Shown: positions 11,022 to 22,257, counted from the first letter of the stretch. The stretch is DNA of 27,500 bases from Chromera velia (GCA_018398765.1 JAHBMJ010001223.1:1-27500), one strand, 5' to 3'. Numbers and translations are program-made. Notes: generated from the sequence alone by a model not told the origin.

Positions 11022-11216
11022 TGTGTGCATAGATGGGTGTGTGGGAGGGGCTTTCTGATGGTGTTTTTTGTTTTCTTTTGTTCACTTCTCTTTCTCTCTG
11101 TGCGTTGCTGTGTGTGTCTCTCGTCTGCAGACCTCTCGAAGGTCACTTACGGCAACGCGCTGACATTGAACATGGACCCCGGACTCTTCGTCAAGGTGGA
11201 GAGACGGGCAAACTAA
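7084..11216 (+). CDS. Cytochrome P450, CYP86/CYP704-like, ten exons, complete
   Basis: A membrane-anchored haem monooxygenase. The closest family flavour is the CYP86/CYP704 group, whose members hydroxylate fatty acids, so a lipid substrate is likely but unproven. Exons: 7084-7293, 7341-7493, 7853-7949, 8183-8216, 8534-8600, 8830-8897, 9065-9983, 10255-10463, 10760-10911, 11131-11216; all GT-AG. Total 1995 nt, 664 residues, stop TAA. The start has a good context (gaagccATGg). Seen: N-terminal membrane helix at residues 17-30 followed by Arg and Lys; C-helix WxxxR (W153, R157) across an exon junction; I-helix AGKDTT (469-474); ExxR (E528, R531); PERW (584-587); haem loop FQGGPRECLG with the ligand Cys609. 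Odd: a Ser/Pro/Thr-rich insert at about 289-430 just ahead of the I-helix, making the protein some 140 residues longer than usual. Exon 4 is only 34 nt and intron 1 only 47 nt. The plastid or ER location is not decided by the sequence. Confidence 0.93.
7775..7850. repeat. GT-rich tract in P450 intron 2
   Basis: An imperfect GTGT-rich stretch ending at the splice acceptor of exon 3 (7851-7852). It may act as the 3' splice-site tract in place of a classic pyrimidine run. Confidence 0.6.
10981..11031. repeat. (GT)n microsatellite in P450 intron 9
   Basis: A nearly perfect GT repeat about 100 nt upstream of the last exon acceptor (11129-11130), preceded by a CT repeat at 10938-10975. Confidence 0.85.
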
Positions 11217-12990
11217 GTAATGCAGAAGGAAGAAAGAACAAACTAAGTATTAATAATAGAACAGGGAAGGGGGGGATAGGGGTTTCTTGACTCTCGTTTT
11301 TTTCTTCTTCCGTCGGTCGGTCTTCTGGCCAACTCAATGAAGACTTTGGAGAAAAGAAACCGACAGAATTGACGGCGGTTGCTAGTACGACGGCACAAAG
11401 AATGAAGACGCGATTTTGCTTTTCCGCTGCGTCTTATTTACCCTCGTCTTCTTTCTAGCCCTCGTCTGTGTTCTTTTCTTTCCACTCCCACCTGTCCATG
11501 TCTGTACTTTTTTCCCATCCGTCTCGTTAGTCAACACGATTCCGCTTTCCTCTGCGAACTCAGTCCCTCTCTCATCTAATTCGATCAAAAGGAAGAGCAA
11601 ACCAGCCTGGTGGGTACGCTGGAGAGGAAACTGTTGCCTCCTGAATACAGTCCATCCATCCACTTCGTTCACACTACGAATAAGCGAAAGAATCTCTTCC
11701 TTCCAGATCCAGTGCTGCCTGCAGACTGACTAAGTAATTTCGTTCCATTGCATGTATGCATCCATTCACCATGAGTGAGTTACGTGATAACAAACGCCAA
11801 AGCAGACTCAAGGTCGTCTCTTTGGCTGGCGTGCATCCGTGATTTCTGATGTGAAAAGAAGTTTTGTATGTGACAATGTTGTATGCGTCGTTACAATGTG
11901 CGTGACATGTTTAATGTTCTCTCTCGATGGAATCCCTTTCGTGAATGGCGTGACTTGATTTGGGTTTCTGCTTTGTTTGTGTGTCCATTTCCTTAATTCC
12001 ACTGGTGGAGTTTCCGTCTGGCGGCTCTCTTCAGAATGAAGAAGTGAGTGTGCGTGTCCGATGTTCTTAGGGAATGTTTTAAATTCAGTCAAGTACATGA
12101 GTGGGTGCATGCATAGTCCTGCTTTTCGTGTTTGTGAATCGCCCGTTGAGGGAGTGAGCGCGGTGGTGCAAGAGAGAGAAAGGGCTTGAGGAGAGAAAGT
12201 TACTCCACGACCACCCTCATCAGATCGCACTCTTTATGCCTTTCTTTCTTTACCTATCACTCTCACAATCCGTTTGTGCGCTCTTTCTGGTTTGTTTCTG
12301 CGTCTGCTTCCACTTCAAAGGATAGACGACCTGGACAGACCGGCAGGAAGAAAGGACAGAAGGAGAAGCTTACCGAGTTGGATTGACTCTTTTGTTTCCC
12401 TCCTCTCTTTCTCTTTCTCTCGTACATCCGTCAAATCTTAATTCATTTATTCGTTCGCTCATTGCTGGAATGGGGAGGAAGGAACTCTTTGAGTTCAGTC
12501 AATTCTGTTTGAATAGGTTTGAGGGAGTCATGGTTTTGGGGAAAGAAAAGAGGGGAAGGGAGGAAAGAAGGACTATTAGGAATTTCAGCTCTTCTCAGGA
12601 ATTGAGAAACGGACAAAAGAGCAGACATGTGAACACACGCAGGTGCACATTCATTGAAGTGCAGGTTCTTCTCTCCGACTGCTTCAGTCTCATTTTCTAG
12701 CTCATTTTCATTCATTCATGCGCATTCAGATCGAAAAAAGGACCAACATTGTGTGGACTTGAAAGAGAGAGGGGGGGAGGCAGGTCTCGTATGCGGATTG
12801 CGTGAGCGAACGAAGACATGCAAGTCGCTCAACGTACATCCGCTCCTGGCTCCCTTCTTCTGTCAGCATGCCTGCAAAGTTTGAAAGTCTTACTAGAAAT
12901 GACCTCATATAGGAAAACGGGGGGGGGAGATGACAACATAGACGCCATGCATCCACGTACAATCGCATGCACCATCGATAGATTCGATGT
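11217..12990. other. 3' flank of P450, no gene seen
   Basis: CT-rich DNA with many short unrelated open frames on both strands. I see no family motif, no spliced coding pattern and no RNA gene. A small tetranucleotide repeat and scattered CT runs are present. It may hold the P450 3' untranslated region at its left end. Confidence 0.4.
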
Positions 12991-13500
12991 ATCTTTTCAT
13001 AAAAATTGAATATGTTAAGCTTTCATCTTTTAACTGCATGTATCTCCAATTTCATCTAGAAATATGTTTAATGTGCTTATAATATATATATTGTTCTGGA
13101 TGTTTAAAGTTGTTATATGTGCGTGTGTATCGATCTATAGATATGTATATGAGAGTTACTGTTAAACACATAACTCTAAATATGTGTAACTATAACTTAC
13201 GATCATGATGAAGTATGACATTCATACAATTTTCACAGACAAATTTTGACATTAGCAAACAATATAGCAAATAATTTAAATTCTAGTTTAAATTAAAAGT
13301 ATAAGCAATGAAGGGAATGTATAGCTACATTTATATTGACTCGTATTCTTGAGTCAAAAAATATATAGGAGGAATCTTGGTTAGTTTTAGATTTGATTAA
13401 TTTGCTAAAGCCTATAGTTAAGAACGTAGCTCATCGATACTTTATAGACACTGTTAAAAGTTTCATGTTAAATGATGAATCCCTAGTTTACCTAAGCTCA
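12991..13500 (+). pseudogene. Second AT-rich island with a gag-like fragment
   Basis: The DNA turns AT-rich here as at 2521-2940. From 13344 (just after a TAG) a plus-strand frame reads like protein: ESWLVLDLINLL, then NVAHRYFIDTVKSFMLNDES and LVYLSSEIH. The spacing Trp-x2-Leu, then a basic/hydrophobic helix, then a Glu-Ser/Tyr-Leu segment resembles the middle of Ty1/copia Gag. There is no ATG and no known continuation, so it is at best a remnant. It may belong to the same family as the fragment near 2788-2913, which would correspond to an earlier part of Gag. Confidence 0.25.
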
Positions 13501-14008
13501 GAGATCCACGCTTGTACATATACTCGTAAGTCTGGTCTCCCAGGAATGGTCTCGAGTTCACAGATCTCTCTAGTTTAGACCTTGATACACTCTCTCTATC
13601 TGTATTTCTAATTCTCGGTCGATCAGTCGATCGATCGCTCACGTGCACGTCTGGTGTGTCTGTATCCGTCGTATTTCATGTAATACATTTGTCTGTATGT
13701 CCCGTACATGACATGTTCTTTACTTTTCTGTCCACTCGTACTCAGCCTCTTTCAGTACTGCATTCTTTGTATGTATTTTCACGTGTATGTTACAATTTCC
13801 CGCATACATCATGCATGTGTTGCTGATAGGTACAATTCACTCAACGGCATGCGCAGATTGATTTAGACTGGTATGATGTTGCACGCACCTCTTCTCTCTG
13901 ACCCTTGATACCTCATCAATCACATCCTTTTTCTTTTTTTGCGGAGCGAACCCACTCTTACCCATTCATTCATCATTCCCATTCACAATCATTCACGCAC
14001 ATGTACCC
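13501..14008. other. Downstream flank of the copia element; LTR not demonstrated
   Basis: This stretch follows the 3' end of the minus-strand copia element, where a long terminal repeat would be expected. I could not match it to any sequence beyond the gag end (24300-24800), so no LTR pair is supported. A short palindrome-rich stretch (CGATCAGTCGATCGATCG) lies near 13620. Confidence 0.2.
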
Positions 14009-14302
14009 TCAGAGTCTTGTCTCTTCCGTTCTCTTTTGCCATCTTGCTTTGATTTGAGGTGCTTTCCTAACTATATTTGATCTCCGTTTGAGTTGCTTCC
14101 TTCGAACGTCTAGAGCGTTGACGCAGGTGAACACATGGACGTGGAATGATCTGCCCCCCCAACAGACTAAGCATGTTGCCTTTGCTCCGTTCTTAGGTAG
14201 CTTCTCTCCTTTTGATCTCCTGTTATCAGTTCTACTTCTCTCATCTCTGCAAAATGCTTTCTCCTTTATCTTCCCTTTTTTACCCATACCCCTTTTCTCC
14301 AT
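14009..14302 (-). pseudogene. Basic C-terminal tail after RNase H, uncertain
   Basis: An open frame starting with an ATG at 14302 overlaps the end of the copia Pol tail in another frame. It is very rich in Lys, Arg and Glu and matches nothing known. It could be the end of Pol after a frame slip in the A-rich sequence near 14280, or chance. Confidence 0.2.
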
Positions 14303-15323
14303 GCATTCCTTCCTTTTTCACCAAATCGATCAGTCATCAAGCTTTCTCCCTCTTCTTTGACTTTAATCCCTTTTGCAATCGCTTTGTAGTCAACCCGTTG
14401 TCTGTCCCTCAGTCCTTCTCTCTTTGCGCTCCTGCTTTGAATCTCAGGCATCTTCGAATCCACCTGCACACATGGCCATTCATCATCATCTTCTTCTTCT
14501 TTTTCTTTTTCTTCTCTTGATAAACCTGTGGATGTGTAGACTATCTGTGTCTGTCTGTCTTTCTCAAGAAGTGATACAATCAAATCCACATCCATTGGCT
14601 TTGTGAAACTGTCCACGTAGTTTTGATGGCCGTACACATGCTGTACTCTGATCTTCCCTTCTTCTATTCCATCTATTGCAGCTATTGCTGGAACTACACA
14701 CACTTTCCCCCCATGATCTCTCTTATTTGTTCAATCAAGTCCTTTTCCTGGGGCTTCGGGTTTCTAAATTTGAGTATCTTGCACATTCCATCTGAATCCG
14801 TTCGAATTATGCAATGCGAGTCCTTCCAGATCTCCTGAATGAATCTCATCATCACCAATGTGTAGTCAAACACATCTTCCAGTGCATAGAGTTCTGCCCG
14901 ATTGATACTCCTCGCACATCTCTTCTGTTTTCGACTCTTCCAAGCGATCGGTCTTCTAATCACGGTAAGTACCCAGCCTGTCTGTGGGTATGGATTCAAT
15001 TCGCTTCCCTCTGCTGCATCGTAATACAGAACCACTTCCATTCTCTCATGTAACTTAGGAGGGTCCGAAGTCGCCTGTCCATATTTGATGGCTCTGTTCA
15101 GAAGTCTCCATGCTCTAACGGTTGGCTTTTGGTTAAATTGACTCAGCCATGCGGATGCAAACTCGAGATCCGGTTTGGTACTGTGCGCTGTATAGGACAA
15201 GTCCCCTAACAACCGTCTGTACCGTCTATGTCCCTCTGCATCTAGCACCTCCGACCTATCATCTTCTCTCATCACCCCTGTTGGAAGAGGCATACTCTCA
15301 ACGTACGCTTTCTGAGAGCATCA
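14266..15323 (-). pseudogene. Copia reverse transcriptase end and RNase H
   Basis: Continues Pol after the in-frame TGA at 15321-15323. It includes MPLPTG, the thumb-like YRRLLGDLSYTAHSTKPDL region and the RNase H domain of Ty1/copia: Asp in YYDAAEG, Glu in SINRAELYAL, Asp in IRTDSDG, and the final HVYGHQNYVDSFTK, which matches the usual HIxGxxNxADxxTK. The frame breaks near 14699-14704 at a run of six C (six G in the coding strand); seven would restore it. A charged tail (EEKEKEEEDDDEW) follows and ends at 14266. Confidence 0.85.
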
Positions 15324-16526
15324 GATTCTTCCGTCTGAAAGGACCTCATAATCACTTCCAACATACCGACCTAACACCTCCGGCTCCTTGTAATGGACCT
15401 CTTCTGTAATCTCTTTCACCATCTCCTGTGCTAGCTCCTGTGTGTCCCCTTCCAACAAAACGATAATCAAATCATCAACGTACTGACTCAGCAACCCAAC
15501 AACCTTTCCAGGACCTCCCTTCTTTTTCCAAAACACCCTGCTCAACGGACTGAGCTCCTAACCTAGTTTCCTCAAAACCTCCCACAAATGGTCTTCAAAT
15601 GCTCTCCTTGCATCCTTCAAACCATACAGGGCCTTCTTCAATCTCCAGAGCAAACCTGTTTTTCTCTCGGGATGACTGGGAGGCGGTCTGACGTAGACTA
15701 GGACTCGAGACTTCAGCTTCACCTGGAGATAGGCATTCTAACAGTCTACGGAGGCAATTGAATTCTTTTTGTAGTTTGGGGATGCTAATGCTGCAAGCAA
15801 AACGAAATGAACAGAATCAGATGGGCAACCACACGTGGCGGTCTCCACACCCTGTCTTGGATCCTGGTTTCTTCTTACTACTGCTCTTGCCTTAAACTCT
15901 CTCTCTCCTTCTGCTTTCATCTTCAAAGTATCCACCACCAGCATGTCTAGAACAGTTGCTCCTGCGGGAACGTTCTCCTTCCTGACCGTGTCGTAGGTGT
16001 TGTACTTCATCAGCTTAGCTAGTTTTGCTCTCCTCACTTCGTTGCACTTCTTTCTCATCTCTGGTGTTAAGCTCCCGTACTTCACTTTCTGATGCGTAGT
16101 CTCTGTCAGTAGGACTCTTCCCACCTCTTGGTCTGAACAGAAGAAGGAAGACGTACTGATAAGAGAATCAAGAAACGAAGTAACGCCGGAACCTGACATT
16201 CTGTCTTCAGGCTCTGTAGACAAAACAAACTCCTTCTCTTCGATGTACTCTCTAAGAAGAGTACTGATCATGCTCTCACCTAGCCTCCCATTCTTCTCAA
16301 CCTCGGAGTCCGCGTCTTCAATCATGATGTCTTCTCTCTCCACCTCAAACAGATCTGGCTCCATTGCCCCGTACTTCTTCGTATTATTTATAAACATTAC
16401 CGCTCTCTCTCTTTTTTTCCTTACTGGAGGACGATAAAGCCGATCTCTCAATACTCCTTTCCCATACGACCTATAATGCTGCACAGTCACTCGCCCTCTC
16501 TTCTTTTCCTTCACTTCCCGGAATCA
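15321..16526 (-). pseudogene. Copia reverse transcriptase, with two in-frame TAG codons
   Basis: The frame starts after a TGA at 16524-16526 and is one base back from the integrase frame, which ends at 16511; an extra G in the local GGG run would join them. Reverse transcriptase motifs in order: DMLVVDTLKMKAEGEREFKA, RAVVRRNQDPRQG, SIASVDC followed by TAG (15738-15740) and NAYLQVKLK, YVRPPPSHPE, RLKKALYGLKDARRAFEDHL, TAG at 15558-15560, then the catalytic YVDDLI. These are the standard Ty1/copia blocks (DVxNAFL, KALYGLKQ, YVDD). Both stops fall where Gln is acceptable. Confidence 0.88.
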
Positions 16527-17863
16527 GAATCCCCCAAGAACAACTGCTTCGTCTTTTGATCCTTCCATATGATAAAATTTAATTTTTTTCCATCGGATCT
16601 CTTTCTTTTCTCCTTTTTTTTCTCTGCTGCCGAAGGTTCATTCTCCAATACCCCTCCAGGTTTTCTCAGCTCCTGCTGTAATTCTTCAGGCATCGGTTGA
16701 ATGGCCATCATAAAGAGATCCACCTCATAGGATTCATACCCCCTGTCTCTCTCTCTGATGGGTCTGATTCGAAACAGAGTCGGGGAAATAACCTTTACAA
16801 CCTCACCTGGCTTCCATTCTTCCTCCACCTTCCCGTAGTGATGGAGAGGGTGTTGGAAGAGAACTATCTCTGACTCCTCAAACCTCCTTCCCTTGAACTC
16901 CTCGTGACTCCTTCTCTTCTCTTTAATGCTAGCTGGGACTGGGCAAACCCCCGTAATCCTTTCATACGCAGACAAATACAGTTCTCTGGCTGCTGATATA
17001 CGGTTGACAAGAGCCACTGCTATGGGAAGTACATCTTGCCAATTTTCTTCTGGGATGTCTCTCTCAAGACGGAGAAGTGTGATCTGTGTGTCCAGAATGT
17101 AATGGCGGTTCTCGAGGATCCCCATCGACTGCGGGTGACCCACCAGTATCCACTCATGACTGATGCCCCTTATTCTGCACTGCAGATCAAACACCTCCTT
17201 GAAGTGACTTCCGTTATCTGTCTTAAAGCACGACCTTAAACCAACTGGGTAGCCAAAAGGCGTAATCCAGTGATCCCGCACTGCCTTCCATACCGTTGCT
17301 GCGTCTTCTCCCTCTACTGGCACCGCCACCAACCACCGAGTGCATTCATCAATGATGGTAACTATCGGGGTCCCTTCAATGAAGTGAAGGTCAACTGCAA
17401 TCCTTTTGAGTGGTCTCTCTCTCCTCAACCTTACTGTCCATCCTCTCCACCTGTGTGGAGCTCCTTTTATCTGAGCACATTCCTTGCAACCCTCTATCAT
17501 CTTTCTATATACCTCCCTCAACCGACTTCCCTTGATATACTTTGAAAGCGATCGACTGAGAGCTGCGCCTCCTAGATATCCCATCTCCCTATGTGCTCTC
17601 TGGACAAGCTCTTCCAACTCCTTTCCTTCTACCCGTATCCTTTCTCTTTTATGTGAGCACCCGGGCCCTCCTGTCTCAGATACAGATGCGTCGTCTCTGC
17701 TATCTATCCCGGATCTCGTTCCCCCTCCCTCTCCTGGATTACATTCATAGTCCCTGCAGACCCTGCCGTTCTCCACCCTGGACCCGGCAGCCGAAGCCTT
17801 CGCTTTCTTTTCCTTCTTTTTCCTTGAGTCCTTTTTTCTTCCTTTTCTTTCCATCTTTCTTAT
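16511..17863 (-). pseudogene. Copia integrase, open frame of about 450 codons
   Basis: Numbering starts at the ATG at 17854 (447 codons). The zinc-binding region has H88 and C123/C126, but the second His of the usual HxxxGH is Tyr93. The catalytic core has D155 (AVDLHF), D213 (KTDNGSHF) and E248 (HPQSMGILENRH), so the DDE triad is intact. The C-terminal part includes EEWKPGEVVKVISPTLFRIR, typical of the integrase tail. No internal stop occurs, unlike the flanking parts. The frame is entered from upstream by a -1 shift at the A run 17863-17869 and is left at a TGA (16511-16513). Confidence 0.88.
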
Positions 17864-17869
17864 TTTTTT
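17860..17869 (-). promoter_or_regulatory. Possible -1 ribosomal frameshift site (A_AAA_AAA then TAA)
   Basis: In the gag-protease frame the codons read GGA AAA AAA TAA. The seven A (17869 down to 17863) form a perfect X_XXY_YYZ slippery heptamer, and the stop is the next codon. The integrase frame is exactly the -1 frame and is open from this point. A one-base loss from a run of eight A would give the same picture. Confidence 0.35.
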
Positions 17870-20013
17870 CCTTCCGTTTGTTCATTCTCCGACTGCCTTT
17901 CTGTCTTTTCTATCTCATTTGAATCTGACTGAAGGCTGTCTTTTTGAACTTGCTGAAGCGATTCCCTAGGCTCCGTTAAACTCTCTCCTCCTCTTTCGTC
18001 CTCAATCCTGTCTGCAGGTGTCAAAGAGGGATCATTGGCAAAAGAAGGGTCACAATGGTCGACCTGGCGGCTACTGCTGCTGCTACTGTGACTACAGGGC
18101 CTCGGTGGAGGCTCCTGCGACGCTCGTTCCTTCTTTGCCAGACGCGGCGATCTCCCAACACCCCCTTCATCTAGACTGTGGCCACTCCTTGAGATGTCAA
18201 GAGCAGATTCTGAAGGATGTTTTATGCACCCCTTTTTCTATTCCTTTGTTCTGGTGGCATGCTCTTTCAACTCTGTTTCGAAGGGCCGCCCTTTCAGCCT
18301 CCCGGTCTCTTTATCTAGAAACCGACCAGAAACTGTCTCCCAAAAAGTCACTCTCTTAGTCCTCCTTCTTTGAGAACCCACAAAATTTAATGCCTCATCC
18401 ATCATAATTCCTTCTCCCAGACTCTCTACAGACTGACGTGCCTGTGTTTCTTTCTGAACGCAACCTGCCCAAAGTTTCTTCCCACACGCACCGGTCTCTC
18501 GACGCCGCTCCTTCTATTCTCCAAAAATCACTTCACGTGGAACGACGACCTCTTCCCCTGTTGCTGTGTCAGTCAAACTGTGGATGTTTAGGCTGCTCCC
18601 CCCAAGCTTGCCAGAGACGGCAAAGGACGCTCTCCTTGGTTTGACCAGAAGAGTCAAGAGTCCACTGCCCTTCTTCTGCCATTTGATGGTATATTTGCGC
18701 CCATCTGGAAGGCACAGTCTCATCTGTAGGGTCTCGTAATCCATTTTTATCCCCTATGCTTTCAGAAATTTCATCCCGACCAGAGGAAGAACGATGGCGT
18801 CCGTATCTAGAACCACCATTCGTGAAGACAGCAAGATACGATTGGTGAGGTGAAGGCCTCCCTCCCAAACCCCAACAATTCCAACCATTCCATTTGCTGT
18901 CCCGATTCTTGGCCCTCTGTCTTTGTCATGCTTCTACAACCACCTGCTTAGCGTGGACAAAGGGAACAATGCCATGGCAAGTCTCAACCAACCCATCGAT
19001 GTCGTGATCACTCTAGTGCTTCCCGAATCTTTGACCACTCCAACCAGCTTGGACTCACCCAGAGGAACCGTCTCTTTCTCCTCTGCCATCTGCAGGGCTG
19101 TCTGTACGCTCTCACTGGTGACTCCCCAGAAAGCGTAGTCCTCCGCCAAGAAGTCTTCCCCCCTCTTCTCCCCTGTCGGTGTCTTTTGGGTCTCATCTTC
19201 CTCTTCATTCTTCCTTTGGTGTCTCTTCTCCTTTCTTGTCGCCTTTTTCCTTTCCTCTTTCTCTGTGTTGCTTGGTAAAGCCTTCTTGTCATTCTCTTTT
19301 CTTTCCACCACCTTCTTTTACTTGTCTGTATATGTGTCTCTCCTCTCTGATGTGTTTCTACTTCTCTCATCTGTTTTTTCTGTCTGACTCTCTCTACTTT
19401 TATGTCTTTCACTCACTTTCTCACTGTCCTCCTCGGTCTCTGTGAAAAGAACGGTAAAACTGCTTAGGGAAGAAAAACAGGGCTGAACCTTTTTCTCTTC
19501 TGACAGTCTACTCACCTTTCTCTTCGAGACAGGGATGCGAAAATCCTTCTAATATTTCTTAAACTTTTCATGCTTTTCTGTATCACCCTTCTAATCAAAT
19601 TCAAACAGCCACATGACTTCCTCTGCAGATGGTTCTTCCATTTCTGTGTCAGTGCTGATCTGCGTGCAACTGCCTGTGTCCATCAAAGTATGAAGAGCTA
19701 CACACGTGACCAGAGCAGATAAAATTGGAAGAAAGGAGCACGCAAAGAAAAAGAGGTTGAAAACTATAAGAGGAAAGACAGAGAGGCTGGCTTGCTCACC
19801 GTTGTTCTCGGTCTAGAAGTTCTTGCTCTGCTGCTCGGGTTGGCGACTCTCCTGTTAGCGATTCCCTGCGTTTCCTCCTCCACGGTTGGAAGAAGAAGAG
19901 GAGTGCTGATCGGCATTACCGCCGATTCAAGAGTCGGAAGCCCCTCCTCCTCTGTACCTACTGCCGCCCCGTCCATACCCTCCTCTGCCACTTCTGCATC
20001 CTCCACGCCCTCA
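17860..20013 (-). pseudogene. Copia gag end, protease and linker, riddled with stops
   Basis: A single minus-strand frame continues from the gag stop at 20011-20013 to 17860 and is protein-like throughout. First comes an RGG-rich stretch (GRGGCRSGRGGYGRGG). Next is an aspartic-protease active site near 19690-19670 (ALHTLMDTGSCTQI; the DTG is the catalytic motif). Then a long Lys/Glu-rich linker, then a second block with KDSGSTRVITTSMGW, RMVVLDTDAIVLPLVGMKFL and MRLCLPDGRKYTIKW. Stops inside the frame: 20011, 19927 (TGA); 19855, 19318 (TAA); 19813, 19591, 19549, 18934, 18754, 18514, 18238 (TAG). Which of DTG or DSG is the true catalytic site is unclear; the first matches the family better. Confidence 0.65.
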
Positions 20014-20449
20014 ACCTCCCGGTCTCCTGTTCCAACTCTGCTGCTGCTGCATCTGTTGATGCTGGGGATACTGAGGCTGTTGCCTCTGCTGCTGCTGTTG
20101 CATTCGTTTCCACTCTTCTTGGGAAACCATAACATACCCTTCCTTGTTTCCCCTTCTCCTCTGATCCGGGAATGTGGATGTGAAGTACTTTGCAAATATC
20201 GTGCGAAGAGCCTGCCAGGACAGTGTCCTGTCTGCGATGTCTCTGTCCAACTCGACTGCAAGCATCTCTGACCTGCAGTTGTCCTTTGAAGTCATATAAA
20301 TCTTGGTGATGATGGGCAGGCTGGTGGTGATATTATAGTAGACAACTTTGCCCGTCTCCCCTGATGGGCAGGACGCGTCGGTCTCAAAGATGCCGTTAAG
20401 CTTTCTTTCGGGCAAAGGCACCTGACCTAATTCGATCATCAACTTCTCC
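20011..20449 (-). pseudogene. Copia gag, C-terminal part
   Basis: Begins at the edge of the inserted DNA transposon and continues KLMIELGQVPLPERKLNG. It includes LSWQALRTIFAKYF and ends in a Gln-rich tract (QQQQQRQQPQYPQHQQ) and RRPGG before TGA. The frame joins exactly to the N-terminal part at 23885-24297 once the insert and one copy of the CTCC duplication are removed. Confidence 0.75.
20446..20449. repeat. Target site duplication CTCC, left copy
   Basis: CTCC occurs directly outside both inverted repeats (also at 23885-23888). A four-base duplication is what remains if one copy is host (gag) sequence. Confidence 0.7.
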
Positions 20450-20493
20450 AACTGACTGTACTGACAATTGAAACTTTTATACTAGAAAGTGAC
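20450..20493 (+). repeat. Left terminal inverted repeat
   Basis: 44 bp. It differs from the reverse complement of the right end only at repeat positions 30 and 35 (A here, G at the other end, read in the same sense). Confidence 0.9.
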
Positions 20494-22090
20494 TTTTAAT
20501 TTTCTATATATCACACTAAATTTTTTATAAAAAACTAAGTCTTTAAAGCACTTAGAATGATTCTATTTATTGTTTCTTACCTGTATGAAAGTATGAACAA
20601 CTTTTAAAGATAAGGTTTAATGGGTTTGTGGTGTGTATGTTGGAAATTGTTGGACGTGAGTGAGGTGAAAGAGTTACAGTATGTTGATATGTCGGGGAGT
20701 GATTGTAGACTCTGCAGGCATGTGACAATGCGCAGTGTAATGCACAAACAAGCTAACTTTTACTTCTAATGAAATACGCCGAATCCGCACACTGATGTAA
20801 GGAGGGAGTACACAGCGGGCAACCCCCATGAAAGGTAAGAATGAATGTCCACAAACAGATCTGCCGATTTGACACCTACAGAAAGCAGTTCAACCAAACA
20901 AATGTTGAGCACTATGACCGTGCAAGAGGTAAATGCTTAGCTTCTGAAAGCCTGATCGATCCATGGCCTCTAGCCAGAGGGCCTTGCCCACGACTGGCCA
21001 TCATAGCGTTCTTGTTTTTTCTGGGTGAGGCCCGGCACTGGCCACTGAATCTTAGTCCACCCAGGAGCCCTACCTCCAAATTCTTATACAAACAAGAGCT
21101 GCGCCTTACTCTCACAACTTTAGATCACCCGAGATTACCAGCCATAATGCTTCCTCACGAAACCTAAGCACCGATAAACGGTCCTTCGAGAAAGGCTCAG
21201 TCTGACCTACAGCACAGATATGCAAAAATTCATAAAATGGCTCACCTTCTGGCCACCCAGAGCTGGCCCCCTCATCCAGAAAGCCTTTCCAGCTCCTTAT
21301 CTAGAGCTTGTTAGAGCCCACGCATGGAAAGGATTTAATAGAAGCTTTACTGGGGCAACTTTGTAGGCCCCTTTGCGTGGAGACGGGCCGTGCCCTTCGT
21401 GATGAAAGATCGAAATTGCCCTCTCAGGGCAACCAGTAGAGTGAATGTCATAATTTAAAACCCAAGAAAAAGTAAAGAAGCCAATCCTCTGGGCTTTCGA
21501 TAAAGCCTACTTTCATTGCTGGAGAGCAAGTCTGTGTGATGGGAGAGAGGCGGCACTAGGTGGTGCTCTGATCGACTTGAAACATTCGACGGAAAGCCGA
21601 TTTTGGGAGCCGATTTTAGATCGGCCAACCATGTGACGGCCCCGGAAGGCAAGCTACGCGTTATGGGCCAGGGCCCGGCCGGCCACCAAGGCCAAAAAGC
21701 ACTTTCTGGCTGCGCGCTGACCCATGCATCAAAATGCCGATCTGAAAAATTCTCAGTCAGGTCGTCAAAAAGTTCTCCTCCACTCAGAAAGTCGGGTCAA
21801 CAGAATGGGCCTCTATCCACAAAATCTCGTTGTTAAGCATTCCATTGGATTGTATTGGAAGGCTTGACAATGATGAAATCGTGTTTAGCTTTTTATTCCA
21901 GAACCTCATTTTTGGAGGGGTTACAGATTCTGGAGTTTTTTCCCCCTCCGGTATCTGTATTGGCTGGACACCTCTGGTTGCTCATGGGAGTGGTTGCCTT
22001 GGTGCAAAGGAGTTGTCCGACAACTAGAAGGGTTGACAGACTGGTTTGGATCGCTCAATCAGGTCAGTTCGTTTTGTGTCGTTCCACCAG
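20494..22090. other. Left interior of the nested transposon, no gene recognised
   Basis: An AT-rich subterminal part to about 20640 is followed by mixed DNA with several short plus-strand frames of no recognisable family. A GC-rich stretch with GGCC palindromes lies near 21660-21690 and repeated GCCGATTTT near 21597-21620. I see no transposase motif and no tRNA. Confidence 0.4.
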
Positions 22091-22096
22091 CAACAA

Positions 22097-22257
22097 GGGG
22101 GGGGTGGACCCTCTCGCAGGGGTACGAAATTGGGCCGCTTCGAACACTCTTAGACACATTTTGGATGCAAACCTGCAGAGTAGGTCAGACCCCCCCCTTC
22201 CACCAGGGGTACGAAATTGGCCCGCTTCATACCCCTGCGAGAGGGTCCACCCCCCCC
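22097..22257. repeat. Perfect 28-bp inverted repeat enclosing a 25-bp direct repeat
   Basis: 22097-22124 (eight G, then TGGACCCTCTCGCAGGGGTA) is the exact reverse complement of 22230-22257. The 105 bp between them include two direct copies of a 25-bp sequence starting CAGGGGTACGAAATTGG, at 22117-22141 and 22204-22228, with one difference. A hairpin or cruciform is expected. Confidence 0.9.

Noticed and set aside
15321-20013. Recoding of TGA as Trp (known in some chromerid organelle genes)
   Set aside because: The three TGA codons sit where Arg fits better, most stops are TAG, and the intact host genes use ordinary TAA and TAG stops with no internal TGA.
14266-20449. Classification of the retroelement as Ty3/gypsy
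   Set aside because: Integrase precedes reverse transcriptase, and the YVDD, KALYGLK and final RNase H motifs are of Ty1/copia type.
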